From assembly GCA_018398765.1 (NCBI GenBank), contig JAHBMJ010002644.1:33784-63783 (forward strand): a stretch of 30,000 bases of DNA, in the 5' to 3' direction. Source of the stretch: Chromera velia (Eukaryota > Sar > Chromeraceae). Below the pieces are notes generated by a model that saw only the letters and a list, made by a program, of their open reading frames with translations, did not search any database and was not told the DNA's origin. The position numbers were made by a program, and so were the translations under genes. Shown here in pieces: positions 9,900-21,122 of this stretch (the first letter of the stretch is position 1; every line of letters begins with the position of its first letter).

Positions 9900-11046
9900 A
9901 ACGGGACCGGTAAAATGTTGCCTCGTTAAGCTAAAAATTGACTGAACTTCAGCCAGTTTGAAGCATTCAACCTCCTTCTTCTGGCCTTACGGGAGGAGGC
10001 GGGATGGCTTTACGTACGTTAGCCCTGGAGCAGCCATAGCAGAAGCAAGAAATTTAAGCAAGAGACTAACAGTTGGCTGAGGAGGCAGCTGCACAGCAGT
10101 CTGAGGCAGAGAGAAAGCGGACGCAGTATGTCTCCCCCGCTTAGCCATCACCCGAAGGCCTGCGGCGAAGGGAAATGAGATGGCCCAACACCGGGCAAGA
10201 AGAATCTTTAATAAAATCTGATAAGAAATAAATTGGAAAAAATAATGAAAAAATGGAAATAAAAACAAAATAAAAAATTGACATGTATTTAATCTCTAGT
10301 TAATTTTTTTTTTTTAATGTCCTGCGCCTAGCAATATGGCTTTTAGTCACAATCTTTGTATGTAGTCATAATCTTTTTTTTTATTTTTGGTCATAATCTT
10401 AGTATTATAATAAACTATAAATGAAAGAACCATATACTAGTAGAACTATATGTACGTGCTGCTGTAACGTGCATAGTATTTTGATTTTAAAAGGTTAATA
10501 TCAGAGTCTAAACGGCGCTGGAAACCAGGAAACGGCGGCGTTTCCTTCTGAATCCTTCAACTATTGGACTGACATCAACTCAGGCTTACATCAAAATAAT
10601 AATTAATAGTAGATCAATTTTGTAGCTGTCTGACGAGACTCCAGCTGGGATTGTACGTGGATCACTGGTGGTATATAGAGAGAATATACACCGTGCGTCT
10701 GTCGGTATTTGAGGAGGAACGCATCCAAAATTGCCAGTGATTAGTGAATGGAATAGTGTATACATCCTCACAACAGGTTGAAACGTCTCAAGAAAATTTG
10801 TGACGATTGTTGATTGTGGTACACTGGCTGAAGCTGTGCCTGATTCGATGGCGATTTTGAGTGAGCGGGAAAGTAAGACGGAACAGTGAACGGTTGTCAT
10901 GGCGAAGGTCCACGCTTGACTGCTGGCAGTTGATATGCTTCTACGGGAAACCTCATCGGAATATGGAAGCCAAAGAATCCATCTCCACTCCGTCCTTTCC
11001 AAGTATACTCCTTCCCCGAAGTTGCATGCAGAGATTCGGTCGATCG
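9900..11046. other. AT-rich intergenic region
   Basis: Poly-T and AT-rich stretches around 10200-10450. A 138-codon minus frame (10586-11002) begins with TTG and shows no known motif; it could be part of the 3' region of the Lys/Glu-rich gene. Confidence 0.45.
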
Positions 11047-11709
11047 TTAGTGGATCTTTCCAATGACCCGAATGAGCATTTCTCTGATTTTTTGGTCCTT
11101 GACCTCTCCAGCAAGTTTTCGTATTCTTTCAATCTTCTTTTGCATATCCTCCCACGAAAGCTGAAGAGGTTGATGCATTGGGTCAAGAGGCGAGGGTTTC
11201 TTTTTGGTGTTCCCGGTTGAAGGTGGTTCTTTGTCTTGTACTGCGACCAGCTGCTGCGCGCCCGTCCTTGGATCTCCAAGCGGCTTTTCCGCAACAGGCT
11301 TCATATCCACAGCAGCCGCTTTTTTACTCTCCGACACCTCCGCCTTTTGAGTCTTTACTTCAACAGAAGAGTCCTTTGCCGGCTGGCTGTGTCCAGCGAC
11401 TTCTTCACTTGGTTCACTCTCCCTCTTCCCTTCTGTCCTTTCTTTGCTTCCCTCCTTTCCGTCCTTTTCCTTCTCCACCTCACGTTTTTCCTCCTTCTGC
11501 TTGTCATTAACAGGCCCCAGTCCCCACCAGTCAAAGGCAGCAGAATCGTCGACACCTTTCCCCTCCTCCTTCTTTGGGTCTCCCATCGTGCTTAGCCATT
11601 TGGAGGCAGGGGTTGTCGTGGGGTTCTTGTTCGTGGGGCTCGGGTCCTCTTCCCTTGCTGCGGTCAGCTGGAGGTCCTCCCGCGTGCCTTTTGAAGTAGT
11701 GGGAGCCAT
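11047..11709 (-). CDS. Hypothetical lysine/glutamate-rich protein
   Basis: A 220-codon frame from the ATG at 11709 to TAA at 11047. The frame stays open further upstream but only with a GTG. It is highly charged: the N-terminal third is Thr/Pro/Asp-rich and includes AAFDWWGLGPVND; the middle (about residues 75-125) is dominated by Lys and Glu; the end (WEDMQKKIERIRKLAGEVKD) looks like an amphipathic coiled-coil helix. No membrane span, signal peptide or recognised domain is seen. It could be a single-exon gene or one exon of a larger gene. The sequence is pyrimidine-rich on the plus strand, which by itself favours long Lys/Glu-rich frames, so coding status is not certain. Confidence 0.4.
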   Translation of the reverse strand: MAPTTSKGTREDLQLTAAREEDPSPTNKNPTTTPASKWLSTMGDPKKEEGKGVDDSAAFDWWGLGPVNDKQKEEKREVEKEKDGKEGSKERTEGKRESEPSEEVAGHSQPAKDSSVEVKTQKAEVSESKKAAAVDMKPVAEKPLGDPRTGAQQLVAVQDKEPPSTGNTKKKPSPLDPMHQPLQLSWEDMQKKIERIRKLAGEVKDQKIREMLIRVIGKIH

Positions 11710-11969
11710 CGAACGGAAAACCTTCTGGCAATGCCTTGGGCAGGCTCCTGGATGTGCAGTTGAGTGCGTATGTAGACGGAACGAGTGCACGACTCCACTA
11801 TCTTTGCATGCGGTGTGAATTCGAACGAAGACAGGGGGCTGTTTGATGGACCCGACTGTTTTCAGAGACGTGCCTAGCTAGGCCGCTTTGCACATATACA
11901 GCAACTTGCTTCTGCCTCAGTATGTCTTTATGCCTGTGCACACAGTAATGGATAGGAGACTCCGACCTG

Positions 11970-12320
11970 TGTGCATGCATGCATGTATATGTCCCCTCGG
12001 CTCAGTGATCTCCTCATGCAAAGTGTTTGACCTGATCAGCTGGAGACACAACCTCTGAGTCAGCTGGAGGCACAGCTGGATTTGCTCGCAAGTGCTCAAG
12101 AACCCAATTGAACGAGAGAAGCTGATTTGTAAAAACACGCTCAATTGTCGCGATCGAAAGAAGATCATGCATGCAGCTATGGCATATATATAGCTTTTTT
12201 TTTTTTTTTTTTTAGCTGCATGCATGCACATGGCTGCATGCTGCACTGCTGCATGGGTATCGGTTTTTGCCATGCATGCATGCACCGGGGATCACAAAAC
12301 TGCTGGAACACGTATGCGCG
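11970..12320. promoter_or_regulatory. Cluster of TGCATGC palindromes
   Basis: Overlapping TGCATGC sites lie at 11972-11982, 12168-12174, 12217-12228 and 12273-12284, with further GCATGC-like words around. A T-run (12195-12213) lies between them. This is upstream of the Lys/Glu-rich minus-strand ORF. In apicomplexans this motif is bound by AP2-domain factors; the link here is inference. Confidence 0.35.
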
Positions 12321-14421
12321 CATGCAGAGAGCACCGGTTGAGACTTGCAGAATGCATTTCATTGATCTGTTTGTATATATCTGTTCGAGTCGTTCGAGCA
12401 AAGTGGGTGTTGCAGGGATGAGAAATTAAGGGGTCCAGGATTGGGTCCAGTGTATGATGTGGCTGTCAAACATGTTGTTTGAAAGAGACTTTTTTTATGT
12501 CAAATGACCCTTCTTTTCTTTACAAACAGGTGAACTTGAATAATGGTAGTATTTTTCATTTTAAAACTCAGTGCCCTTCCGTCTGTATATGACCATCTCT
12601 ATTGAATTACATGGCCTGCCGTAATAGTACCGTTAGTGTCTTTTATACATATGACCGCTCTATGTGTTCCATTAGTTGTGTTCCATTAGTTTAGTACCCG
12701 CCGATGCATGCTTGCTAATACATATAGTCGAACGCACGCCATATTTCCGATGCATAGGGCCCTTAATTTTTTTTTTATTCTCAAATTTATAATCCATTCC
12801 ATTCAGTCTAGAAGTTTAACGTCAAAACTTATAGGCTCTTGATCCATTTACTCTAGTTGCCATGAGTATCTCTGGGTACATGTGTTGTGGCAATACTTCC
12901 GGTACTAGCAAAGGAACACTGCCCCCATGGTTACTTTCTTAGCTTTCTTTCTGCCCCAGGACTATTACAACAACAACAAAAAAATCAATTCTCATTTTTT
13001 TTTTTTGCGGACCAACGATGTCAATTGACATATAACTATTCTTCAAGTGTTGTGTAATTGCTAAGCATCGCACTCTGATAAAAAAAAATAAATGTTAAGC
13101 AATTTTTTTAAACAATAGAAGAAAAAAAAAAAGAGACGAGAGAACCAAGAAAGAAGAGGTTGTTTCAAGCTTCTAACGACTGCTTCTGACAACTTATGAA
13201 GGTCAAACAATGACAAACATATGTGGAAGGTCAAAACAATGATTGTGATATATTCTGATGCGTGCCCCTTGCCTGCGTAGAATTTGCACGGCCCAAGGGC
13301 GACGTAAACGAGACAGAAAATCTAATAGCCCCTCAAGCCACACGTATGTATGAAGTGCGGAGAGCTAACATTGTTAAACCGCAATTTAACCTCTGAATAC
13401 TGCGATACAATATTAAATCCGTAAAACAACTACTGCCTAGTCTACTGGCTCTAACCGGCTCAATTCGTGACATCCAACAGATTGAATTGCATGTTTTCTT
13501 TTTTACCAGTGTATACATGGCAAAATCTTTAGAAATCCTATGAAATCCTGCTGAAGAGACCTTTCGCAAGGTTGAAACAGCTGTACAGGGAACAATAAAG
13601 ACAGAAACATAATTTGTGCATAAAGATTTTTAAGTAGATTTGTATGCAATCACTCAGAAATAAATGCCATTGGGATCGACTCAGATCTACCATTATTCTC
13701 TCACTAGAAGAAGAAAAACTTTTGTTTGATCCTCTTTGAAGCACAAAACCTAAGTAACTCATAAGTTTTTTGTTTGTTTGAGCTTTAACGATCATCTTAA
13801 AAAAAAAAAAATCATAGAAAAAATCTAGTATTCAACCAATCTAATTCAACTAATCTAAAAAAATCTTGTGAATTGTTTTCTATTCGTCATTGTGGCCCTC
13901 TTCCTCTCTCGTATGTGATGAGGGCTTAGCAGTTTTCTCTCAACATGTCTGTTTGTCTGTCAGTCTATGCGTATATCTGTATGTGTGTGTGTGTGTATGT
14001 GTGTGTATGTCTATGTGTGTGACTGGCTGCATGAGTGAAGTAGTTGAGGTGTCTTGCAGAGAACCACACAATCATGAAAAGCCAAATACGTGTACAAACA
14101 TGAACAGATAGGACAGGGGATGGCTCACAGATGAATTATGAAGAGCAGAATTTTACATAAGGGTTGGTAGACCCAGAGAGACCTGAACAGATACGGCTTT
14201 TATATCTTCTTCCCTTTTTTCAATCATTTATTATATGTGTATCTGAATTGTCTATTGATTCAAGTTGATTCTCTTATTTCACAGTTGATCATTTCTTTTG
14301 TTCTCTTCCCAAGTTGTCCTCTTCTCTACTCCTTCTCTTTTCTATATTCTTTTGCTTTCCTTATGTGCCATTTCCCTTCTTCCTTCCTTCCTGCTTTCTC
14401 TATTTCGATCTTGTTTCTGTG

Positions 14422-14426
<5 letters not shown>
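12321..14426. other. AT-rich intergenic region
   Basis: No supported gene. It contains the dispersed repeat at 12985-13115, a TG-rich run at about 13980-14022 and a TGCATGC at 12705. Confidence 0.5.
12985..13115. repeat. Second copy of an A/T-rich dispersed repeat
   Basis: The order poly-T, (C)CGACGATGT/CAACGATGT, TGACA, a TTCAAGTGTTG word, then ATAAAAAAAAATAA and TTAAGC is shared with about 7805-7970. A weaker fragment with TGTTTGAGTGTTGCAC is near 16625. Family ends are not defined. Confidence 0.4.
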
Positions 14427-14453
<27 letters not shown>

Positions 14454-14459
14454 TTCTTT

Positions 14460-14490
<31 letters not shown>

Positions 14491-14517
14491 TTTTTTTTCT
14501 TTTTTCTTTTTTTTTTT

Positions 14518-14549
<32 letters not shown>

Positions 14550-14570
14550 TTTTTCTTTTTTTCTTTCCTT
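14427..14570. repeat. TTTC/TTTTC microsatellite
   Basis: Repeated CTTT units with T-run interruptions, split by the MITE and resuming at 14803-14835. The long Lys/Arg/Glu-rich minus frames here are products of the repeat. Confidence 0.95.
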
Positions 14571-14802
14571 CGCGGCCCATCCACTCGGGAATTTTTGGTA
14601 TCAGAACTTTAAAACCCCTGCCAAATTTTCCCTTTTTTGCCCCCCCCTTGCCAAACTTTCCCACAAAGGCTCAAATAAGGTAAAAAACACGGCTAAAATC
14701 AAAACATCTGACCCATTGAAGGCTGATTTTCTCTAGTCTTCAATACCAAATATTCCTGAGCTAAAGACCCCTTACCAATTTTTCCAGAGTGGATGGGCCG
14801 CG
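14571..14802. mobile_element. 232-bp MITE with 8-bp target duplication
   Basis: CGCGGCCCATCCACTC at the left end is exactly inverted at the right end, and similarity continues for about 30 bp (GGAA...TTGGTA). CTTTCCTT flanks both sides (14563-14570 and 14803-14810). The element sits inside a TTTC microsatellite, so part of the duplication match could come from the repeat itself. The interior contains a smaller inverted repeat, ATTGAAG...CTTCAAT. Eight-base duplications suggest hAT or P-type mobilisation. It has no coding capacity. Confidence 0.82.
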
Positions 14803-15081
14803 CTTTCCTTCCTTCTTTCCTTCCTTTCTTTCTCTCCTTCATTTGTTCTTCAATCGGTTTGTCTGTGAAAGAGAAAAAAGATGAAAAAGCAAAAACGAAG
14901 AACACATAGTCTATCTGTCTTCTCTTTTTCTCTTCCGTTTTCCCAGCTCCCTCTTTCTCTTACTTCCTTCCACGTAATCTTTGTGTTTTGTTTTATTGGG
15001 GTACAAGGAAAGCAGTTTACTCAAAGTATATATGCAGATCTCTCATTGTCTCCTTATATCTGCTCCCTTCGTCTCTTGTAG

Positions 15082-15311
15082 GAGAGGAGCAGCACCTGTT
15101 TGACTGCCTTCTCCACCTTCAACAGCTGTCGCAAGGGACTCCAAATGCAGCATGCAGCCAATATCGAGTGAGTGTATTAGGTAGGTGGGGGGGGAGAAAA
15201 CGGGAAATAACGCTATCAAAGGGAGTCCTGTTCTGTCTCTTACTCAGAAAACCGATGGAGAGTCAAGCAAAGAGATCCATGTTTGAGGAAGATTTCAATC
15301 CAGATGCTTAA
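15082..15311 (+). CDS. Possible last two exons of a CX9C (CHCH-type) mitochondrial protein
   Basis: A strong pyrimidine-rich acceptor ends at 15081. The exon 15082-15167 encodes CLTAFSTFNSC, a CX9C motif followed by RKGLQ, and ends at a good donor (GTGAGT). An 80-nt intron (15168-15247) ends in CTCAG. The second exon, 15248-15311, continues in phase and ends SMFEEDFNPDA before TAA. CHCH proteins carry two CX9C motifs that form disulphides in the mitochondrial intermembrane space, and the second is commonly followed by RK. Here the first motif should be just upstream, but I could not find that exon; the MITE and TTTC tract occupy the nearest 500 bp. It is either a gene with a long disrupted intron or a chance pairing. 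Confidence 0.33.
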
Positions 15312-16772
15312 GAGTTGGGATATTTTTTTTTATACCTTTGTGATGCTAAGATGTAGTTTTAAAACGGCAGAAAAGAATTCATTTCAGAGAAGATAAACAA
15401 AACGACTTGGCAAGCTTTTTCCCGTGATGACTAACCTATGGCCTCGCGCACATACAGAGTCACTCACTCACTTTCTCATATGCACTGCATGCATGTGTAT
15501 CAAAGTAGAGGCATCTTTTTCTGCATGAAGACTGTAGCTCACAAGGCTTCATGCGTGCACCCATCTCTACACCTGCAGAAACTTAGTGATCAAGCGGGAC
15601 GCTGCTGATAATTGAGTAAACGTCTGTTAGTGTCTGCAATTAAGTATCGAAAAGAGAAAAGCCGCACAATTTGAAACGGCTCAAAATCAATTCAAAAAAC
15701 TTAAAAAACTTAATATGCAAAGCAAGCAGACAGCAACGAGGAAGCGTCGGTCCGAGGTGAAGGCCCGCTCTTGCTGAGTTGCTCTCTTTTCTGCGTTCAT
15801 ATCTGTTTGTCTCTTTGGTCTCGTTCGTCTTTTGGAAGTTTGTGAGTAAGTCAGTTGGTGTGATGGGTGGGGTCGACCTACCTCTGATACGAAAAAGTCT
15901 GCATGAGCATTTCCCTTACAGGTCTTCTGACAACGGCAGTTTTGGTTAATTTTATGCAATTGTCAATGCAGGCCCTTTTCACGCGGCGATTCCTTTTGTT
16001 CAACAAGCTGAGGGGGCCCGAAATGCCATAACTCACCTGATATTGGCTGACAGCCGTTGCGTAGAGAAAAAGAAGACGCAAGGAGACGGCAAAGGACATA
16101 AGAGGATCCCTCTTTAGAGAAGGGCGAGGGCCTCTCCTCTTTTTCGACCAGCCAAGAGCACACTGACTGCGTATGTATATTGCCAGTGGATGTAGGGGCA
16201 CACGCCCAATCTCTTTCTCTGCAGTATTTGTAAGGGCCCTCTTCGTCTCTTCCTTCAGGTCGGAGAGGGAGGGCGTCATAGACTTCCCTCCTTTCTGTGC
16301 GTGCCCCCCTCTTTTGTTCGCCCTGCATTTCTTTTTTCCTTGAAAATTTGAGGGTCTCAGGATAGTCCTCATCGTCATGAAGCTGCTAAGAGTCAGTAAG
16401 ATGATGACGAGGACGGTGAGTCATAAATCGAGTGGATAATTCAAAAGATGCCGACTTGTAACTATTAGATTCATAATTAGAAAAAATAAGTAGAATAATA
16501 ATGATTGATTGAATAATGATCTAGATGATGATTTGAATCTTTCAACTTTGAAAATGTTAGGTGGATACATGATTTAATTAACATGGTATTACGTATATAT
16601 AGAAAAACAGTTTAACAACCGTGACTGTTGTTTGAGTGTTGCACACTGCACAGGTCGTAATCGACCCCCCCCCTAACCTTCTTGAAGGCTTGACACCTTG
16701 GCTTGTGACCCATTAGGTCGTATTACCGTCGTAAATAAATTTTTTGATGGCCGCTCACTCTCTTACTACTTC

Positions 16773-16813
<41 letters not shown>

Positions 16814-17379
16814 ACACTTGTGTCTTCGATCAGAGTAATTTCGGAAAATATAAAATACATTCGCCTACACTTTCCTATCATTTTTTATCTTGTTTTTTTT
16901 TTCATCATATGATTTTTTATAATCTTTTTCTGACATCCATGCAGGGTCTATAGTATGTTAGGAATTCAGTAGCCACTCGGACCTTAGTCTGACCTACTCA
17001 TGTTGCTTTGTTAGCTGATATTTGATGATTGATTCAACATATATGTGTTAGGCGACTGAGTGTTTTGCAAAACGTAGTGCAAAACTCAATCATTTCTGCT
17101 TTTAATTTGAGTGACACCCGGCCAGGCCCATTTTATGCCTTCGCTTACAAGTTTGAAGGCTTGAAGATGTTGAAGCCATCCAACGCTGTTGAAACCACGC
17201 ATCCTGCAGAAATGTTGCAAAGGAAAGAAACGCAAAGCAAAAATTTCGGGGCTCCAAAAGGTCTTGATGCTGCCCGAAACAAAATACGGGACGCATGTGT
17301 GTAAACCCGAACTTCTCGTCTGCCCGTTTTCGTCCGCGAAACACGTCAGGCCAAATCCGGTTTCCTCCTAGCTCTACGA
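15312..17379. other. Intergenic, no supported gene
   Basis: Overlapping minus frames of 166 and 121 codons (15878-16378 and 15963-16328) and a plus frame (17029-17304) have no recognisable domain or clear splice partners. The (AT)n run is at 16775. The right end is the 3' flank of the GRWD1-like gene. Confidence 0.45.
16775..16810. repeat. (AT)n microsatellite
   Basis: About 18 uninterrupted AT units. Confidence 0.97.
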
Positions 17380-18044
17380 TCACCTACACTGAAAAGAAAT
17401 GGGGTCTGCTCCAACTTGAGAGTGGCGGTCGATTCCGCACTTCGGGTGTGAGTTGATGAATACCGAACTGCCGGAAAAAAAAAGATAAGTCAGTCTCGAG
17501 AACTGAAGGACTTTTTCGAAGTCCCTGAAGAATAGCACAGCTGAAACACCTGTATTCTTTTTTGTCGTGTGTGTCGTCAGACAGGAAAAAAGACAGAAAC
17601 GCAAACAGACAGACTGAGACAACAACACAAACAACTGACCAGGAATCAGTTGATGCCACTTGACTTCCTTCACGTCTGTTTGCCCTTGATGCAGAAACAA
17701 CAGCTGCGGAGGGTAGTGCTCTGCCCCCTCGGGTTTCGCCTGTCCCGCCAGCACCTCGTCGTCTTCCTCAACAGAAAGGTCCCACAGAGAGACCTGAACG
17801 AACGAATCTCATGTTGCCAAGACTTAATGATTCCATGCCAACGCCCATATACATGAATTCGTGAGAACGGATGAAACTGGAAACACAAATCAAGACAGCG
17901 CCAAAAGAGGGTCACGAAAGCCCTCCCGCAGGGGAAAAACAAAAGAAATGCAGAAAACATTCATTCACTCACCATTCCGTCAGCCGCAGAGACAGCGAGT
18001 GCAGCCTCGTCTGCCGGGTGCCAGTCGACGGACTGCAGTGCGCC

Positions 18045-18077
<33 letters not shown>

Positions 18078-19958
18078 TCAAATCACAACGTCGGAAATTC
18101 ATCGCAGTAGTCACGACACCAACACGATCAACACAACAAAAAGAGAGGGAATGGGGGGATCTAAGCAAGCATGACGAAGACGCCCAAACTTGGAAGGTTG
18201 TACCTCGAAGCACAGAAAGTGAAACGAAAAACAAAAAAAACAAAACCAGCAGAAGCGAACAAGACAAACAAGAAGAAGAGAGAAAGGCTTCTACAGAAAG
18301 AACGCTCTTCCTCCGTCCTGTTCTTTCTTTCCAAGATTCAAACAGTCAGCCAAACGCCCACCGTGATCGGCGCATTGTGCCACTTGAAATGAGCCATCGC
18401 TCCAGCCCTGCAGAACAAAAGAAATTCAAAAACAAGGACTTGTTCAGGGGGCTGATGGACACAATGAGAGAAGGCGAACATGAAGCTCTTCCTCCCAGAC
18501 GGACGGGTTTTCTTCGTACGTCACGTCTAGATCAAGCAAAACACAAGAAGTGCTTTCAGTGGCCAGAAAAAAGGTTTCTCCCCCCCATCTTCCATCCACC
18601 TGCCTGTGTGTCTGGCTTCTGTTGTGACTGGTGGGCGAGGCGCAGAGAAGTGTGGCGCATGAATGCACTTGCCACGCAACTTTCTGTCTCTCGGTCTGAT
18701 AAATAATTTCCTGCCTGTCTGTCTGTCTATTATCTGTCTGTCTGTCTGCCTGCCTGTCTGTCTATCTGTCTGCCTGCCTGCCTGCCTCTCTTACTGACTG
18801 ACTCCAGGTTTCGGACGTCGAAGACCTTGAAGGCCCCCTCGTCCCCCCCCGTCAGGAGGAGCTTCCCGTCTAGAGGGTGCCAAGAGAGGACGTTCACATC
18901 CGCAGGGTGGGCGTCCTCGATCTGTACGTACACAAAGAGGGGGGAGATGGGGAGGGAGAGAAGGAGAATGGGAGAGGGCATTGGTGGCTGATTGACTTGT
19001 CTTGCATACGCTGTACGGGCATGTGCGTGTGTGTTTCTCTTGTTTTCATTGTCTGTGTCTCCTCCCCGATTTCCCCCCCCCCACCTGTGTGTGCGTGAGA
19101 GAGAGCCCATATCTGTGAGCGAGTGACTCTGCTCTGTCAGTACGAGGGTGGAACCAGAGGCACCAGCGCAGAGAAATACACACACACAGTGTGGCAGGCA
19201 TTCAGGCATATGTAGAAGAAAAAACGTGGAGATGGAGAAGACTGACCTTCAATACAGACTTCTTCTTCCTCCTCACATCCCAAAATCTGTAGGGAAGGTA
19301 TTCACGCATTGGAGGGGAACAGTCGGGAAAACGTGGTAGGCGAAGAAATGCGACAGTTCGCTCTCTCTGCCTGTCTCTATTCCTGTCTCTGTGGCTCTGC
19401 GTTATTGTTTGTCTTTCTTCTTATCTGTCTCTGTCTCCATTCATGCTCAGTGCGATCAATCCACTGTCAGCATTGAAGAGAACCTTACTGACGGAACCAG
19501 GAAGGAAGAGAAAGGGGGGGGCGACAAAAAAAAAAGGTCCAACGAGTCGAGTAAGAATGCTCATTGAGTTACAAAAAAACAGAGAAAGCAAAACCTGAAG
19601 ACAGGGAAAAGCGATAAAACGGGGAGAATAAAGCAAGAGGTCAAACAGATCAATTTAGATACAGTGAGAATGTGAAACCCAACGGCTCACCTGACAGATC
19701 GATCAACAGAACACGAAGCGAAGACGTCCCCTGTTCCCTCGCCCTCTTTCTTCCACTGCACAAAGCAAAGCCAGAAAGAAGAGATGGTGAGACGAGGGAA
19801 CTATGAGCAACACGGACACTCCACAAAAGACAGGTAGAGTAGGGGGATTCTTCATCTTCCTAAAGCAAAATCAGCGGCCTCTCCGCTGCATGTGTTCAGA
19901 TGTTTCTTTCAGCCAAGTCTTCAGCACCACGCGAATGAACTGTTTGTTTTTCCATATT

Positions 19959-19998
<40 letters not shown>

Positions 19999-20073
19999 AG
20001 CGTTCCCCTCCCTCGCCTCTCTGACCTGAACGTCCTCCACACTCTTTTTGTGTTCGCTGAAGGGGGTCTGCAC

Positions 20074-20114
<41 letters not shown>

Positions 20115-21091
20115 GACACACACAAAACGACAAACAGGCAAATAAAAAAACGGGTTGAGAGAGAGCGAACGCTGTACAAGGAGGCAGCAGAACTGGGGAA
20201 ACAGAACTGGCAGGTAAAGCAAAAACATCCTCCTCAAGACCCTCCGCTCTTTTTTCAATAACTAGGACAGGAGAAACATGGAGAAGACAAACAACACAGG
20301 GTGGATTGAGGTCAGACTGTGAAGAAAAAAGGTTTCAGGACAACACAGCTACAGGGACACCACTTTCCTCAACTGACATCATCAGGAGTCCACCCCCCCT
20401 CCGAGGGATTGTGCAGATAGATGAACCTCTTGCAGTCCCCTGTGACGAACTTCCCTGTCACAGAGGGATTGAAGTCCATCGCAAACCCCTCCCCAGAGTG
20501 ACCTGTAAGAAGAAATAATGAACAGCAAAACGATGTGCGACATTTGCATACCCATATCCGGTTCGCTTACGGGCAATCTAAGGGAACAAAAACGAAACGG
20601 ACGAGCTTGCGGGTACTCGGATACATGGACAGATACGGATATGCACGGAGTTTTGTCCCTCGCTCCGTCTGTTTGCATGGAAGGAAACGCTTCGATCTAA
20701 TGCCGAGAGAGAATCCCCCCCCTGTCGGGTTGTCGTCGTTCAAGCTTTGTCCGCTCGCTGAGAAACAAAGCAAGGGAGAAACAGTCATTTATGGAAGTCA
20801 AACCCTTTTCTCCTGCTTCCTCTTCTGTGTGGTTCTACGTGCCCCCCCCCTTGCCTCTTCACGGAGCCCCCAGCTTCTGACCTTCAAATGTGTAAATCGG
20901 GTCCACCTTGGGGTTTGGGGGTGCGCCTGTAGAAGAAGGAATGACACAAAGTGTGAGACGCAGAAGGAGAGGAAGATGAAGAAAGGAAGAGGGAAAAAAA
21001 TCGAAAGAAGAAGGAGATGCAAAGAGAAAAATATCGCCAGAAAAAGGAATAGACGTCCACGAATCGCCTCGAGAACTTCCTCAAGATGCCT

Positions 21092-21122
<31 letters not shown>

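Noticed and set aside
10586-11002. 138-codon minus frame
   Set aside because: Begins with TTG, with no motif or homologue recognised; kept only as a note in the intergenic entry.
14326-14664. Lys/Arg/Glu-rich minus-strand frames
   Set aside because: Produced by the TTTC microsatellite and the MITE.
15878-16378. 166-codon minus frame overlapping a 121-codon frame
   Set aside because: Two frames compete, neither has a recognisable motif, and no convincing splice partner was found.
17861-18706. 281-codon plus-strand frame
   Set aside because: It lies antisense over exons 14 and 15 of the GRWD1-like gene and is rich in repeat-derived Arg/Glu; it begins with GTG and shows no domain.
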